This document shows, piece by piece, positions 44,394 to 51,937 of a stretch of 64,000 nt of DNA. The first letter of the stretch is position 1, and each line of letters opens with the position of its first letter. The stretch comes from Caballeronia mineralivorans PML1(12) (GTDB lineage Bacteria; Pseudomonadota; Gammaproteobacteria; Burkholderiales; Burkholderiaceae). The stretch is from contig NZ_AEJF01000143.1 of assembly GCF_001028175.1 (NCBI RefSeq), positions 186,001 to 250,000 on the forward strand, in the 5' to 3' direction. Position numbers and translations under genes: made by a program. The notes beneath the pieces are model-generated. The model worked only from the letters and a program-made list of their open reading frames with translations. It was not told the origin of the DNA and made no database searches.

Positions 44394-44494
44394 CTAACTT
44401 AAACCGACCGCCAACCTGAGCAGCAGCAACCCGGCACCACCCCCGACCGCCACGCCCCAAAACCCCACCAAACAGAACCCCGAGTGCGAACGAA
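44394..44494 (-). repeat. G-rich 3'-flank repeat, right (inverted) copy
   Basis: Nearly identical to 40534-40633 but inverted, ending three bases from the stop of the MocR gene. The four G runs are conserved on the minus strand (spacing 11, 4 and 9 bases). With the left copy it brackets the ~3.8-kb IS block. Confidence 0.85.
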
Positions 44495-44496
44495 AG

Positions 44497-45969
44497 CTAA
44501 TCCTTCGCTAAACGAACCAATTTAGCCAGACGCTGAACCAAAGGCTCGAACAACTCAGCCGATGTATTCCCATACCCCAACACCAGCCCGTTGTCCTCGG
44601 GCGTGGGCTGCAGCGCGAAACTCGATAGCGGGGCGGGCGCTATGCCGTGCCCCCGGGCTGCATCGGCGATTTCACGGTCCGGGTAACACGCCGGCAGCCG
44701 TATGGTTAAGTGCAATCCGCAATAACCCCCTTCAATGATATGCATCGCCGGCATATGCCGCATCAGCGCTTCTCTCAACGCGTGTTGCCGGTCGCGATAC
44801 AAACGCCGCATGCGGCCCAAGTGCCGGCTGAACTGGCCGCTTTCAATAAATTCGGCCAGTGCAAGTTGTTCATAGCGGTGACCACCTCGCAGCATATCGT
44901 CCAGAGGCGCCTTCATCTGCGCCACCAAGGTCGCCGGGAGCACTAGAAAGCCAATCCGCAACGACGGAAACATCGTCTTGCTGAACGTGCCCACGTAGAG
45001 CACCGGCGCCTGCGCCACCAGACCCTGCATCGCGCCGATAGGCTCCCCCGCGTGGCGGAATTCGCTGTCGTAGTCGTCTTCGATGATCCACGCGCCGTGG
45101 CGCTGCGCCATCGCGATCAGCGCCAGGCGGCGCGCAACGGTCAGCACGGCGCCCGCTGGATATTGATGCGACGGCGTGGTGTAGATCAAGCGGGGCGGCT
45201 GCGTCTGCCAGTCGCTGGCGGCAGCGATCAGACCATCGGCGTCAACGCGCATTGGCATCATTCGCAGGTCGCCTGCTCGCATCGCCGCCTTCGCGCCGCG
45301 ATAACCCGGGTCCTCGATCCACGCCGTATCGCCGGCGTTGGTCAGCAAACGCACGCACAACGAAAGCGCTTCTTGCGCACCCTCGGTGATGACCACCTGA
45401 GCGGGCTCGCACCGCACGCCTCGAGCTATGCCGAGATGCCGGGCAATGGACGCACGCAGCGCCGGCTCGCCCGGAGGATCGCCATAACCGAGCGCCTGCG
45501 GCCCTGCATGGCGAATAGCACGGTCGATCGCACGGCGCCACGCAGCCAGGGGGAAATGGGACAAGGCCGGCACGCCGGGCCGCAACGCGGCACCCGAGTC
45601 GGCAGGTGGGGTAGTCGCTTGAATGGGCGTCAGCCGGCGCGCAGTGGCTGGCGCAGGTGACGTGTCGCGCTTGCCGTGCGGTGCCGCCGGACTCGATAAC
45701 GCCGCCACCCGGGTGCCCTGCCGGTCGGGTTGCACATAACCCTCGGCAGCCAGCAGGTCGTACGCGGCAGTCACCGTGTTGCGCGAGATCGACAGTGCTT
45801 CGGCCAGCGCGCGCGATCCCGGCAGGCGGCTTCCCGGCGCCAGATGGCCACCGAGGATGGCTTCCTTGAAGCGATGGTGCAACTGGCGCTGCATGGGCAT
45901 CGCGCTGGGACCTTTGGCGAGCGGAGCCTCAAGCAGCGTTAGCGGCGCAAGGGATGGAGTGGCGGTCAT
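44497..45969 (-). CDS. MocR/GntR-type regulator with aminotransferase domain (PdxR-like)
   Basis: 490 residues. The N-terminal winged helix is seen in MQRQLHHRFKEAILGGHLAPGSRLPGSRALAEALSISRNTVTAAYDLLAAEGYV. After a linker rich in A/P comes a fold-type-I aminotransferase domain with the PLP lysine in YVGTFSKTMFPSLRIGF and ITEGAQEALSLCVRLL. Such proteins sense pyridoxal phosphate or an amine and control a neighbouring gene. ATG 45969 is the first codon with MTATPSLAPL; the upstream frame (to 46290) overlaps the acetyltransferase. It is divergent from that acetyltransferase with repeated GGTTCCAT boxes between. Confidence 0.9.
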   Translation of the reverse strand: MTATPSLAPLTLLEAPLAKGPSAMPMQRQLHHRFKEAILGGHLAPGSRLPGSRALAEALSISRNTVTAAYDLLAAEGYVQPDRQGTRVAALSSPAAPHGKRDTSPAPATARRLTPIQATTPPADSGAALRPGVPALSHFPLAAWRRAIDRAIRHAGPQALGYGDPPGEPALRASIARHLGIARGVRCEPAQVVITEGAQEALSLCVRLLTNAGDTAWIEDPGYRGAKAAMRAGDLRMMPMRVDADGLIAAASDWQTQPPRLIYTTPSHQYPAGAVLTVARRLALIAMAQRHGAWIIEDDYDSEFRHAGEPIGAMQGLVAQAPVLYVGTFSKTMFPSLRIGFLVLPATLVAQMKAPLDDMLRGGHRYEQLALAEFIESGQFSRHLGRMRRLYRDRQHALREALMRHMPAMHIIEGGYCGLHLTIRLPACYPDREIADAARGHGIAPAPLSSFALQPTPEDNGLVLGYGNTSAELFEPLVQRLAKLVRLAKD

Positions 45970-45999
45970 GAGAAGGATGGGAAGTGCCCGGGATCCAGT

Positions 46000-46069
46000 G
46001 GTTCCATGAGGTTCCACGAAACGTGGATCCATGAAATACATGGGAATGTGGCACTTTTTAAGGTTCCAT
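46000..46069. promoter_or_regulatory. Operator repeats between MocR and GNAT genes
   Basis: Direct GGTTCCA(T/C) boxes at 46000, 46010 and 46062, and an inverted arrangement GGTTCCACG/CGTGGATCC at 46010-46018 and 46022-46030 (one mismatch). This mix of direct and inverted repeats is the known pattern of MocR/PdxR operators and lies between the two divergent genes. Confidence 0.65.
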
Positions 46070-46141
46070 GATGCGCGTACGTTAGCACATGCTTCGCCTA
46101 CGTCCCGCTTCAACACTCGCCTCATGCCGCAAGGAACCGCT

Positions 46142-46864
46142 ATGCCCAGCACTTTGAACCAGTACCAGCAACCCGTCGGCGAGCCCATGCCCCACTGGAC
46201 CGCGCGTGTGCACCCGCCGCGCAGCCCGATCGAAGGACAGTACTGCCGGCTGGAGCCGCTCGAGCTGCGCCACGCCGCTGACCTCTTCAAGGCCTACAGC
46301 CAGGCGCCGGATGGCCGCGACTGGACCTACATGCCGGTTGGCCCCTTCGACAACGCCGCGAGCTACCGCGACTACGTCGAACGTGCCGCGGTCAGTCCCG
46401 ATCCCCAGCACTACGCGGTCATCGACCTGAAGACGGGAACGGCGATCGGCACCCTGGCGCTGATGCGGATCGACCGGGCCAATGGGGTTATCGAAGTGGG
46501 GAGCGTGGCGTTCTCGCCGCTGCTCAAACGCACGCCAATATCCACCGAGGCCCAGTACCTGTTGATGAAACATGCCTTCGACGAACTCGGCTACCGGCGC
46601 TACGAATGGAAGTGCGACGCCTTGAACGCACCTTCGCGGCAAGCGGCCGCGCGGCTCGGTTTCCAGTTCGAAGGCATCTTCCGGCAGGCCGTGCTCTACA
46701 AGGGACGGACACGCGACACCGCGTGGTTTTCCATCATTGACAAGGAATGGCCCGCGGTGTGCGCTGCGTTCGAACAATGGCTTGCGCCAGAGAACTTCGA
46801 TGGGCAAGGGCAGCAGCGCAAGTCGTTAACCGAAATACGCGGTCCGAACCCCACAGCAGGCTAG
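46142..46864 (+). CDS. GNAT family N-acetyltransferase
   Basis: 240 residues. It matches RimJ/RimL-type acetyltransferases: VIDLKTGTAIGTLALMRIDRANGVIEVGSVAFSPLLKRTPISTEAQYLLMKHAFDELGYRRYEWKCD, then AARLGFQFEGIFRQAVLYKGRTRDTAWFSIIDKEW. AAGGAA precedes the ATG; upstream starts are possible. The MocR regulator next door probably controls it, which hints that it acetylates an amine related to the effector. Paralogue of the GNAT at 6829-7431. Confidence 0.88.
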   Translation: MPSTLNQYQQPVGEPMPHWTARVHPPRSPIEGQYCRLEPLELRHAADLFKAYSQAPDGRDWTYMPVGPFDNAASYRDYVERAAVSPDPQHYAVIDLKTGTAIGTLALMRIDRANGVIEVGSVAFSPLLKRTPISTEAQYLLMKHAFDELGYRRYEWKCDALNAPSRQAAARLGFQFEGIFRQAVLYKGRTRDTAWFSIIDKEWPAVCAAFEQWLAPENFDGQGQQRKSLTEIRGPNPTAG

Positions 46865-46889
46865 CCGCAGTTTTTCAACTGCGGCTTTT
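46863..46889 (+). terminator. Rho-independent terminator after the GNAT gene
   Basis: Stem 46863-46872 with 46877-46886, perfect 10 bp, TTTC loop, followed by a short T run (46886-46889). Confidence 0.85.
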
Positions 46890-47011
46890 GCGGGTTCCCG
46901 CCATTAATCATTGTTGGTATCGTGCGCGTTGCTGGCGGCCCGGTTGTCCGGGTTGCCAGGTCACCGCTGCCACAAGCGCCTCTCTTTCCCTCCGCAACGG
47001 ACATTCAAACA

Positions 47012-48738
47012 ATGAAATTCGATCGTCTCGCCCAGTCGCTTCTTGCGGCGGCGCTCGCCCTTTGCTACGCGGGCGCGCAAGCCGCATCGCAAGCCCCGGT
47101 CGCCGCCGAGAACGGCATGGTCGTCACCGCCCAGCATCTCGCGACCCGCGTGGGTGTCGACGTGCTCAAGGACGGCGGCAACGCAGTCGACGCGGCCGTC
47201 GCTGTCGGCTATGCACTCGCCGTGGTCTATCCTGCGGCCGGCAACATTGGCGGGGGCGGATTCATGACGATCCAGCTCGCCGACGGCCGCAAGACCTTCC
47301 TCGATTTCCGCGAGAAGGCACCGCTTGCCGCGACCGCGAACATGTACCTCGACAAGAACGGCAACGTGATCCCGAACCTCAGCACCAAGGGTTATCTGGC
47401 CGTCGGCGTGCCGGGCACGGTATCCGGCATGGAAATGGCGCTGACGAAATACGGCACGATGAAACGTGCCCACCTCATCGAACCGGCGATCCGGTACGCT
47501 CAGGAAGGCTTCGTCCTCGATCAGGGCGACGTTGATATCCTCGGGACCGCAACGGACGACTTCAAGAAAGATCCGGCGGGCTCGGGTTCGATCTTCCTGA
47601 ATCACGGCGAGCCGTACCAGGTTGGCCAGCGGCTCGTGCAGAGGGACCTCGCCAAGACCCTGCGCGAAATCAGCACCAAGGGCCCCGATGGCTTCTACAA
47701 GGGCTGGGTCGGTCACGCCCTCGTCTCATCGACGCAAGCCGGCAAGGGCATCATCACGCAAGCCGATCTCGACCAGTACCAGACGCGCGAACTCGCGCCG
47801 ATCGAGTGTGATTATCGCGGCTATCACGTGGTCTCGGCGCCGCCGCCGAGCTCGGGCGGGGTCGCTATCTGCGAGATCATGAACATTCTCGAAGGGTATC
47901 CGATGCAAAGTCTCGGCTTCCGTTCAGCCCAGGCCATGCAGTATCAGATCGAGGCGATGCGCCATGCTTATGTCGACCGCAACAGCTATCTGGGCGACCC
48001 GGATTTCGTGAAAAACCCGCTGGACCGGCTGCTCGACAAGAACTACGCGGCCAAGATCCGCGCAGCGATCGATCCGCAGAAGGCGGGGGTGTCGCAGGAG
48101 ATCAAGCCTGGTGTTGCACCGCATGAAGGCACCAACACGACTCATTATTCAATCGTCGATAAATGGGGCAACGCGGTCTCGGTGACCTACACGCTGAACG
48201 ACTGGTTCGGCTCGGGCGTGATGGCGAACAAGACCGGCGTGATGCTCAACGACGAGATGGACGACTTCACGTCGAAGATCGGTGTCCCCAATATGTATGG
48301 CTTGGTGCAGGGCGAGGCTAACGCTATTGGTCCGGGACGGCGTCCGCTGTCTTCCATGAGCCCGACGATTGTCACGAAGGACGGCAAGACCGTGATGGTG
48401 GTCGGCACGCCGGGAGGCAGCCGCATCATTACGCCACGCTGCTGACCATGCTCAACGTGATCGACTACGGCATGAACATCCAGGAGGCCGTCGATGCGCC
48501 GCGATTCCATCAGCAATGGCTGCCGGAAACGACGAATATCGAACGCTTCGCGTTGAGCCCCGACACGCAGAAGATCCTGGAAGGGTGGGGCCAGAAGTTC
48601 TCCGGACCGCAGCCGGCCAATCACGTTGCAGCGATCCTGGTCGGAGCGCCGTCATTGGGTGGCAAGCCGGTCGGCAAGAATCGTTTCTATGGTGCGAACG
48701 ATCCGCGCCGGAACTCGGGTCTTGCGCTTGGCTATTGA
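47012..48738 (+). pseudogene. ggt: Gamma-glutamyltransferase with a frameshift in the small subunit
   Basis: The first frame (47012-48445) encodes a signal peptide and most of a gamma-glutamyltransferase, with catalytic Thr in TNTTHYSIVDKWGNAVSVTYTLND (first T of TTHYS, residue ~376) and GPGRRPLSSMSPTIV. It then reads VGTPGGSRIITPRC-stop. The family text continues in another frame as TLLTMLNVIDYGMNIQEAVDAPRFHQQWLP to 48738. Inserting one G near 48433 (ACG-GCC-ACG) restores the expected TATLLTMLN, so a single-base deletion is the simplest cause. Periplasmic enzyme cleaving glutathione; probably inactive unless this is a sequencing error. Confidence 0.88.
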
Positions 48739-48770
48739 TGGTTGTTGACGGCTATTGATTGATGCATCGC

Positions 48771-48811
48771 AGCCGTGCTGGCGGATGGTTTTGTTTATCG
48801 CCAGCACGGCT
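48771..48811. terminator. Bidirectional hairpin between ggt and murA
   Basis: Perfect 13-bp stem (48771-48783 with 48799-48811), 15-base loop, between convergent ggt and murA. Confidence 0.75.
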
Positions 48812-48853
48812 GGGACATAGGCGGCTTTTGCATAGCAGCATAAGCCGCTGACG

Positions 48854-50155
48854 TCATTCGCTGCTGGTCCACTCCACGTCCGCGCCAACAGAGCGCAGGT
48901 TTTCGACGAAACGCGGGTGTGCGCGGCGGATCGGCAGCGCATTGATAATCTCCGAACGCCCCTCGATACTTGCCGCGACCATCAACAGCGCGATCGCCAC
49001 GCGAATAATGTACGGGCTCTCGACCTTGGCGGGACTCAACGGCAAACCGCCGAACGTGATCAGCCGATGCGGGTCGGACAAAAACACGTGCGCACCGAAC
49101 TTCGACAGTTCCACGGACCATCCCATGGCGCCGTCATAGACCTTGTTCCAGAACATCGCGCTGCCTTCGGCCTTCACGCCGAGTGCGATGAAGATGGGCA
49201 GCAGATCGACCGGCAGATAAGGCCAGGGCGCCGCTTCCACCTTGGTGAGGATGTTCTGCGTAAATGGCCTGCGCACGCGCAGCGGACCGTCCTGGAATGC
49301 GCGCGACCAGCCGTCTTTATGTACCACGTTCACGCCGAACTTCGCGAAGGTCCGGTCGATCAGCGGGAACTGTTCGGGTGCGGTATTTTTGACCGCGATG
49401 TTGCCGCCGGTGATTGCGCCGAGCGCGAGGAAGGTCGCGATCTCGTGGAAGTCCTCGCTGAACCGAAACTCGCCGCCACCCAGCTTGCGGCCGCCCGCGA
49501 CGCTCAGACGCGAGGTGCCGATCCCATCGATTGCGACACCCAGCATGGCGAGGAAACGGCAAAACTCCTGCACATGCGGTTCCGATGCCGCATTGACCAG
49601 CGTCGACGTACCGCCGGCCGCGACCGCGCACAGCACGAAGTTCTCGGTGGTGGTGACCGATGCATAGTCCAGCCAGTGATGATTCGCGGTCATCTGCGTA
49701 TCAGCTCGCACGATGAGCGAGTCGGCCGTGCGCTCGACCTGCGCGCCGAAACGCTCGAACACCTCCACGTGCGGATCGATCTCGCGAACCCCCAGCGTGC
49801 AGCCCTTTACGTCGTTTTCTAGCCGTGCCACGCCGAAACGCGCTAACAGGGGAGGTACCAGCATGATGGAAGAACGCATCTCCTCGGGCAGCCGGTGCGC
49901 CACGGGATCGAAGGTGGTTGCGTGATGATGCAGGTTGAGAATGCCGGTGGAAAAGTCCATCGACACGTTGCTGCCGAGCGTGCGGAAAATCTCGAGGATC
50001 TTTTTGACGTCGGTGATTTCAGGTACGCCGATGAGGCGCAAGGGTTGGTCGGTCAGCAGCGTGGCGCAAAGGATGGGCAGGACGGCGTTTTTGTTGGCGG
50101 ACGGCGTGATCTCCCCGCGTAACGGGACGCCGCCATGTACGATCAGATTCGACAT
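48854..50155 (-). CDS. murA: UDP-N-acetylglucosamine 1-carboxyvinyltransferase paralogue
   Basis: 433 residues, the usual length. MurA adds enolpyruvate to UDP-GlcNAc, the first committed step of peptidoglycan synthesis. The conserved N-terminal pair is in EITPSANKNAVLPIL (Lys-Asn), and the active-site cysteine targeted by fosfomycin is retained in NDVKGCTLGVREIDPHVEVF (Cys119). The sequence is clearly divergent from the SGAKNAAL consensus of typical MurA, so it looks like a second, acquired copy rather than the housekeeping gene. It is co-directional with cysS, 90 bp downstream of it. Confidence 0.85.
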   Translation of the reverse strand: MSNLIVHGGVPLRGEITPSANKNAVLPILCATLLTDQPLRLIGVPEITDVKKILEIFRTLGSNVSMDFSTGILNLHHHATTFDPVAHRLPEEMRSSIMLVPPLLARFGVARLENDVKGCTLGVREIDPHVEVFERFGAQVERTADSLIVRADTQMTANHHWLDYASVTTTENFVLCAVAAGGTSTLVNAASEPHVQEFCRFLAMLGVAIDGIGTSRLSVAGGRKLGGGEFRFSEDFHEIATFLALGAITGGNIAVKNTAPEQFPLIDRTFAKFGVNVVHKDGWSRAFQDGPLRVRRPFTQNILTKVEAAPWPYLPVDLLPIFIALGVKAEGSAMFWNKVYDGAMGWSVELSKFGAHVFLSDPHRLITFGGLPLSPAKVESPYIIRVAIALLMVAASIEGRSEIINALPIRRAHPRFVENLRSVGADVEWTSSE

Positions 50156-50245
50156 GTTCGGAAGAGGCTCGTGGAAGAAGCGAGGGGATAATCATGCCAC
50201 CGCGCGACGCGCACAGGTCGTAGGTGTGGCTAATTTTTCACGGCG

Positions 50246-51631
50246 CTAAGTGGCTCTTTCGGTTGGGCTTAGCCGTTGTCCGCTGGCACTATCCTCGACC
50301 TGCCAGCCTTCTGCTTTCAAAACTTCGCGCAGATGATCGGCTTGTGCCCAGTTCCTGTCGGCGCGAGCTTTTTCACGTTGCTCCGCGAGCGCTGCGATGT
50401 CTGCCGGAATATCGACCTTGTCCGTCTGCCATTCGCCTAGCCGGAGTCCAAGCACTGTGTCGAAGTGATCGACGGTGGCGCGTCGGGTAGCGGCCGGCAG
50501 ATCGCTTTTGACCAGTTCCCACAACACGGCCAATGCTCGCGGCAGATTCAGGTCCTGATTGACCTCGGCGTTGAAGCGGGCCACGAAGGGGGCATCTGCA
50601 TGTCCGCCCGCCGGCCAGCTCGAATAGGTTTTGCGCAACCGGTCCAGCGCGGACTGCGCGGCGTCGAGCGCTTCATGATTGAACCGCAAGCTGCTCCGAT
50701 AATGCGCCGTCAGGCATAGATAGCGGTAAGCCAGCGGATCGCTCCCGCGGTCGATCAACGTCTGCAGGCGCACGAAGTCCCCAGCCGATTTCGACATTTT
50801 GGCCAGGTCCAGCGTCAGGAAATGGCCGTGCATCCAGAAATTGGCGAGCCGGGTGCCGTGGCAGGCCTGCGTCTGCGCAATCTCGTTGCTGTGATGCACG
50901 GAGATGTGATCTTCGCCGCCGCAGTGAATATCGAACCAGGGGCTCAGGTATTTCGCCGACATGGCCGAGCACTCGATATGCCAGCCCGGAAAACCGCGGC
51001 CCCAGGGGCTATCCCACTCCATCTGCCGGGTGGAATCCGATGGGCTGAACTTCCAGAGCGCGAAGTCGGTGGCGTGCCGTTTCTCACCGACCGCAACCCG
51101 CTTTCCGGCCTGCAGTCCCGCATGATCGAGTCGCGTCAGATAACCGTAGTCGTCCTGCTTGCTGGTGTCGAAGTACAGGCCGTCGGCGGTCAGGTAGACG
51201 TAGCCCTTGCGTTGCAGCGTGTCGATAAAGGCAATCTGCTCCGCGATATGGCCGGTCGCGCGGCACCAGACCGAAGGCTCCAGCAGGTTGAGCGCGTGCC
51301 AGTCTGCCATGAAGGCCGCGGTATACCGTTCGGCGATAGCCCATGCCGAATCTCCCGTTCGCCGGCTGCCTTTTTCCATCTTGTCTTCGCCTTCATCGGC
51401 ATCGGAGACCAGATGGCCGACGTCGGTGATATTGACCACATGCCGCACGGTGTAGCCGTTAAGCGTGAGAGCGCGTCGAAGCACGTCCTCGAACACGTAA
51501 GTACGCAGATTGCCGATATGCGCATGGTCGTACACCGTGGGGCCGCAGCAGTACATGCCCACGTGTCCGGGCTGTATCGGAGCGAACGGGCGTACTGCGC
51601 GCGACCAGGTGTCGTACAAGGCGAGAGACAT
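50246..51631 (-). CDS. cysS: Cysteinyl-tRNA synthetase paralogue
   Basis: 461 residues. The HIGH motif is HIGN in CCGPTVYDHAHIGN (residues ~38-41) and the KMSKS loop is at ~278-282 (DLAKMSKSAGDF). Zinc-binding residues are present: C28, the WHIECSAMS Cys221 and SVHHSNEIAQ. The VVNITDVGHLVSDADEGEDKMEKG stretch is typical of a separate lineage of this enzyme often found as an extra copy. It charges tRNA-Cys. A Cys-rich leader ORF and an intrinsic terminator precede it. ATG 51631 is preferred over the upstream 51676 start. Confidence 0.9.
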   Translation of the reverse strand: MSLALYDTWSRAVRPFAPIQPGHVGMYCCGPTVYDHAHIGNLRTYVFEDVLRRALTLNGYTVRHVVNITDVGHLVSDADEGEDKMEKGSRRTGDSAWAIAERYTAAFMADWHALNLLEPSVWCRATGHIAEQIAFIDTLQRKGYVYLTADGLYFDTSKQDDYGYLTRLDHAGLQAGKRVAVGEKRHATDFALWKFSPSDSTRQMEWDSPWGRGFPGWHIECSAMSAKYLSPWFDIHCGGEDHISVHHSNEIAQTQACHGTRLANFWMHGHFLTLDLAKMSKSAGDFVRLQTLIDRGSDPLAYRYLCLTAHYRSSLRFNHEALDAAQSALDRLRKTYSSWPAGGHADAPFVARFNAEVNQDLNLPRALAVLWELVKSDLPAATRRATVDHFDTVLGLRLGEWQTDKVDIPADIAALAEQREKARADRNWAQADHLREVLKAEGWQVEDSASGQRLSPTERAT

Positions 51632-51660
51632 CGGATTTCCGTATTGTCGAGGTGACCGTG

Positions 51661-51696
51661 AAAACAAAAAGGCCACCGGTCTTGCAACGGGTGGCC
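51661..51696 (-). terminator. Intrinsic terminator in the cysS leader
   Basis: On the minus strand, arms 51690-51696 and 51671-51677 form a 7-bp perfect stem (extended by two pairs after a mismatch), followed at once by UUUUUGUUUU. It lies 30 bases before the cysS ATG and points toward cysS, so it would stop transcription unless antiterminated. Confidence 0.8.
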
Positions 51697-51728
51697 ATGG
51701 AGGACTTGGACGTGATGGTGTCGACGCG

Positions 51729-51773
51729 CTAGACGCAAGCTCCCCTCGGCAGGCTGTGACAGCATGCGCGCAT
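51729..51773 (-). CDS. Putative Cys-rich leader peptide of cysS
   Basis: A 14-codon ORF encoding MRACCHSLPRGACV, three Cys in fourteen including an adjacent pair, about 30 bases before the leader terminator. An in-frame ATG at 51806 would extend it to 25 residues and would begin almost exactly at the predicted transcript 5' end (leaderless). No Shine-Dalgarno sequence precedes either ATG. Composition and position match the classic amino-acid attenuator leader; function is inferred. Confidence 0.45.
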   Translation of the reverse strand: MRACCHSLPRGACV

Positions 51774-51813
51774 GAAGCGGGAGGGGGATGCGGTGTAGGC
51801 GATCATGAAAAAG

Positions 51814-51842
51814 ATGCTAACGCGTGTTTTTCTATTGGTCAA
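51814..51842 (-). promoter_or_regulatory. sigma70-like promoter of the cysS-murA transcript
   Basis: Minus strand TTGACC (51842-51837) and TAGCAT (51819-51814) separated by 17 bases. The predicted start of transcription falls near 51807, at the edge of the leader ORF ATG at 51806. Confidence 0.6.
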
Positions 51843-51937
51843 TATGATTGCCTCGTTGTTATGACTGCAAGAGTCCCTTCGCCTGTCTCAGGTTGCTGCC
51901 CACGACATTCAAGACGTTGGCGCAAGGGACCGGTAGC

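Noticed and set aside
43785..44419. Open frames in both arms of the large inverted repeat (minus 43785-44282 and plus 44141-44419)
   Set aside because: They are the same frame of an inverted repeat, so they arise from repeat sequence and not from two genes.
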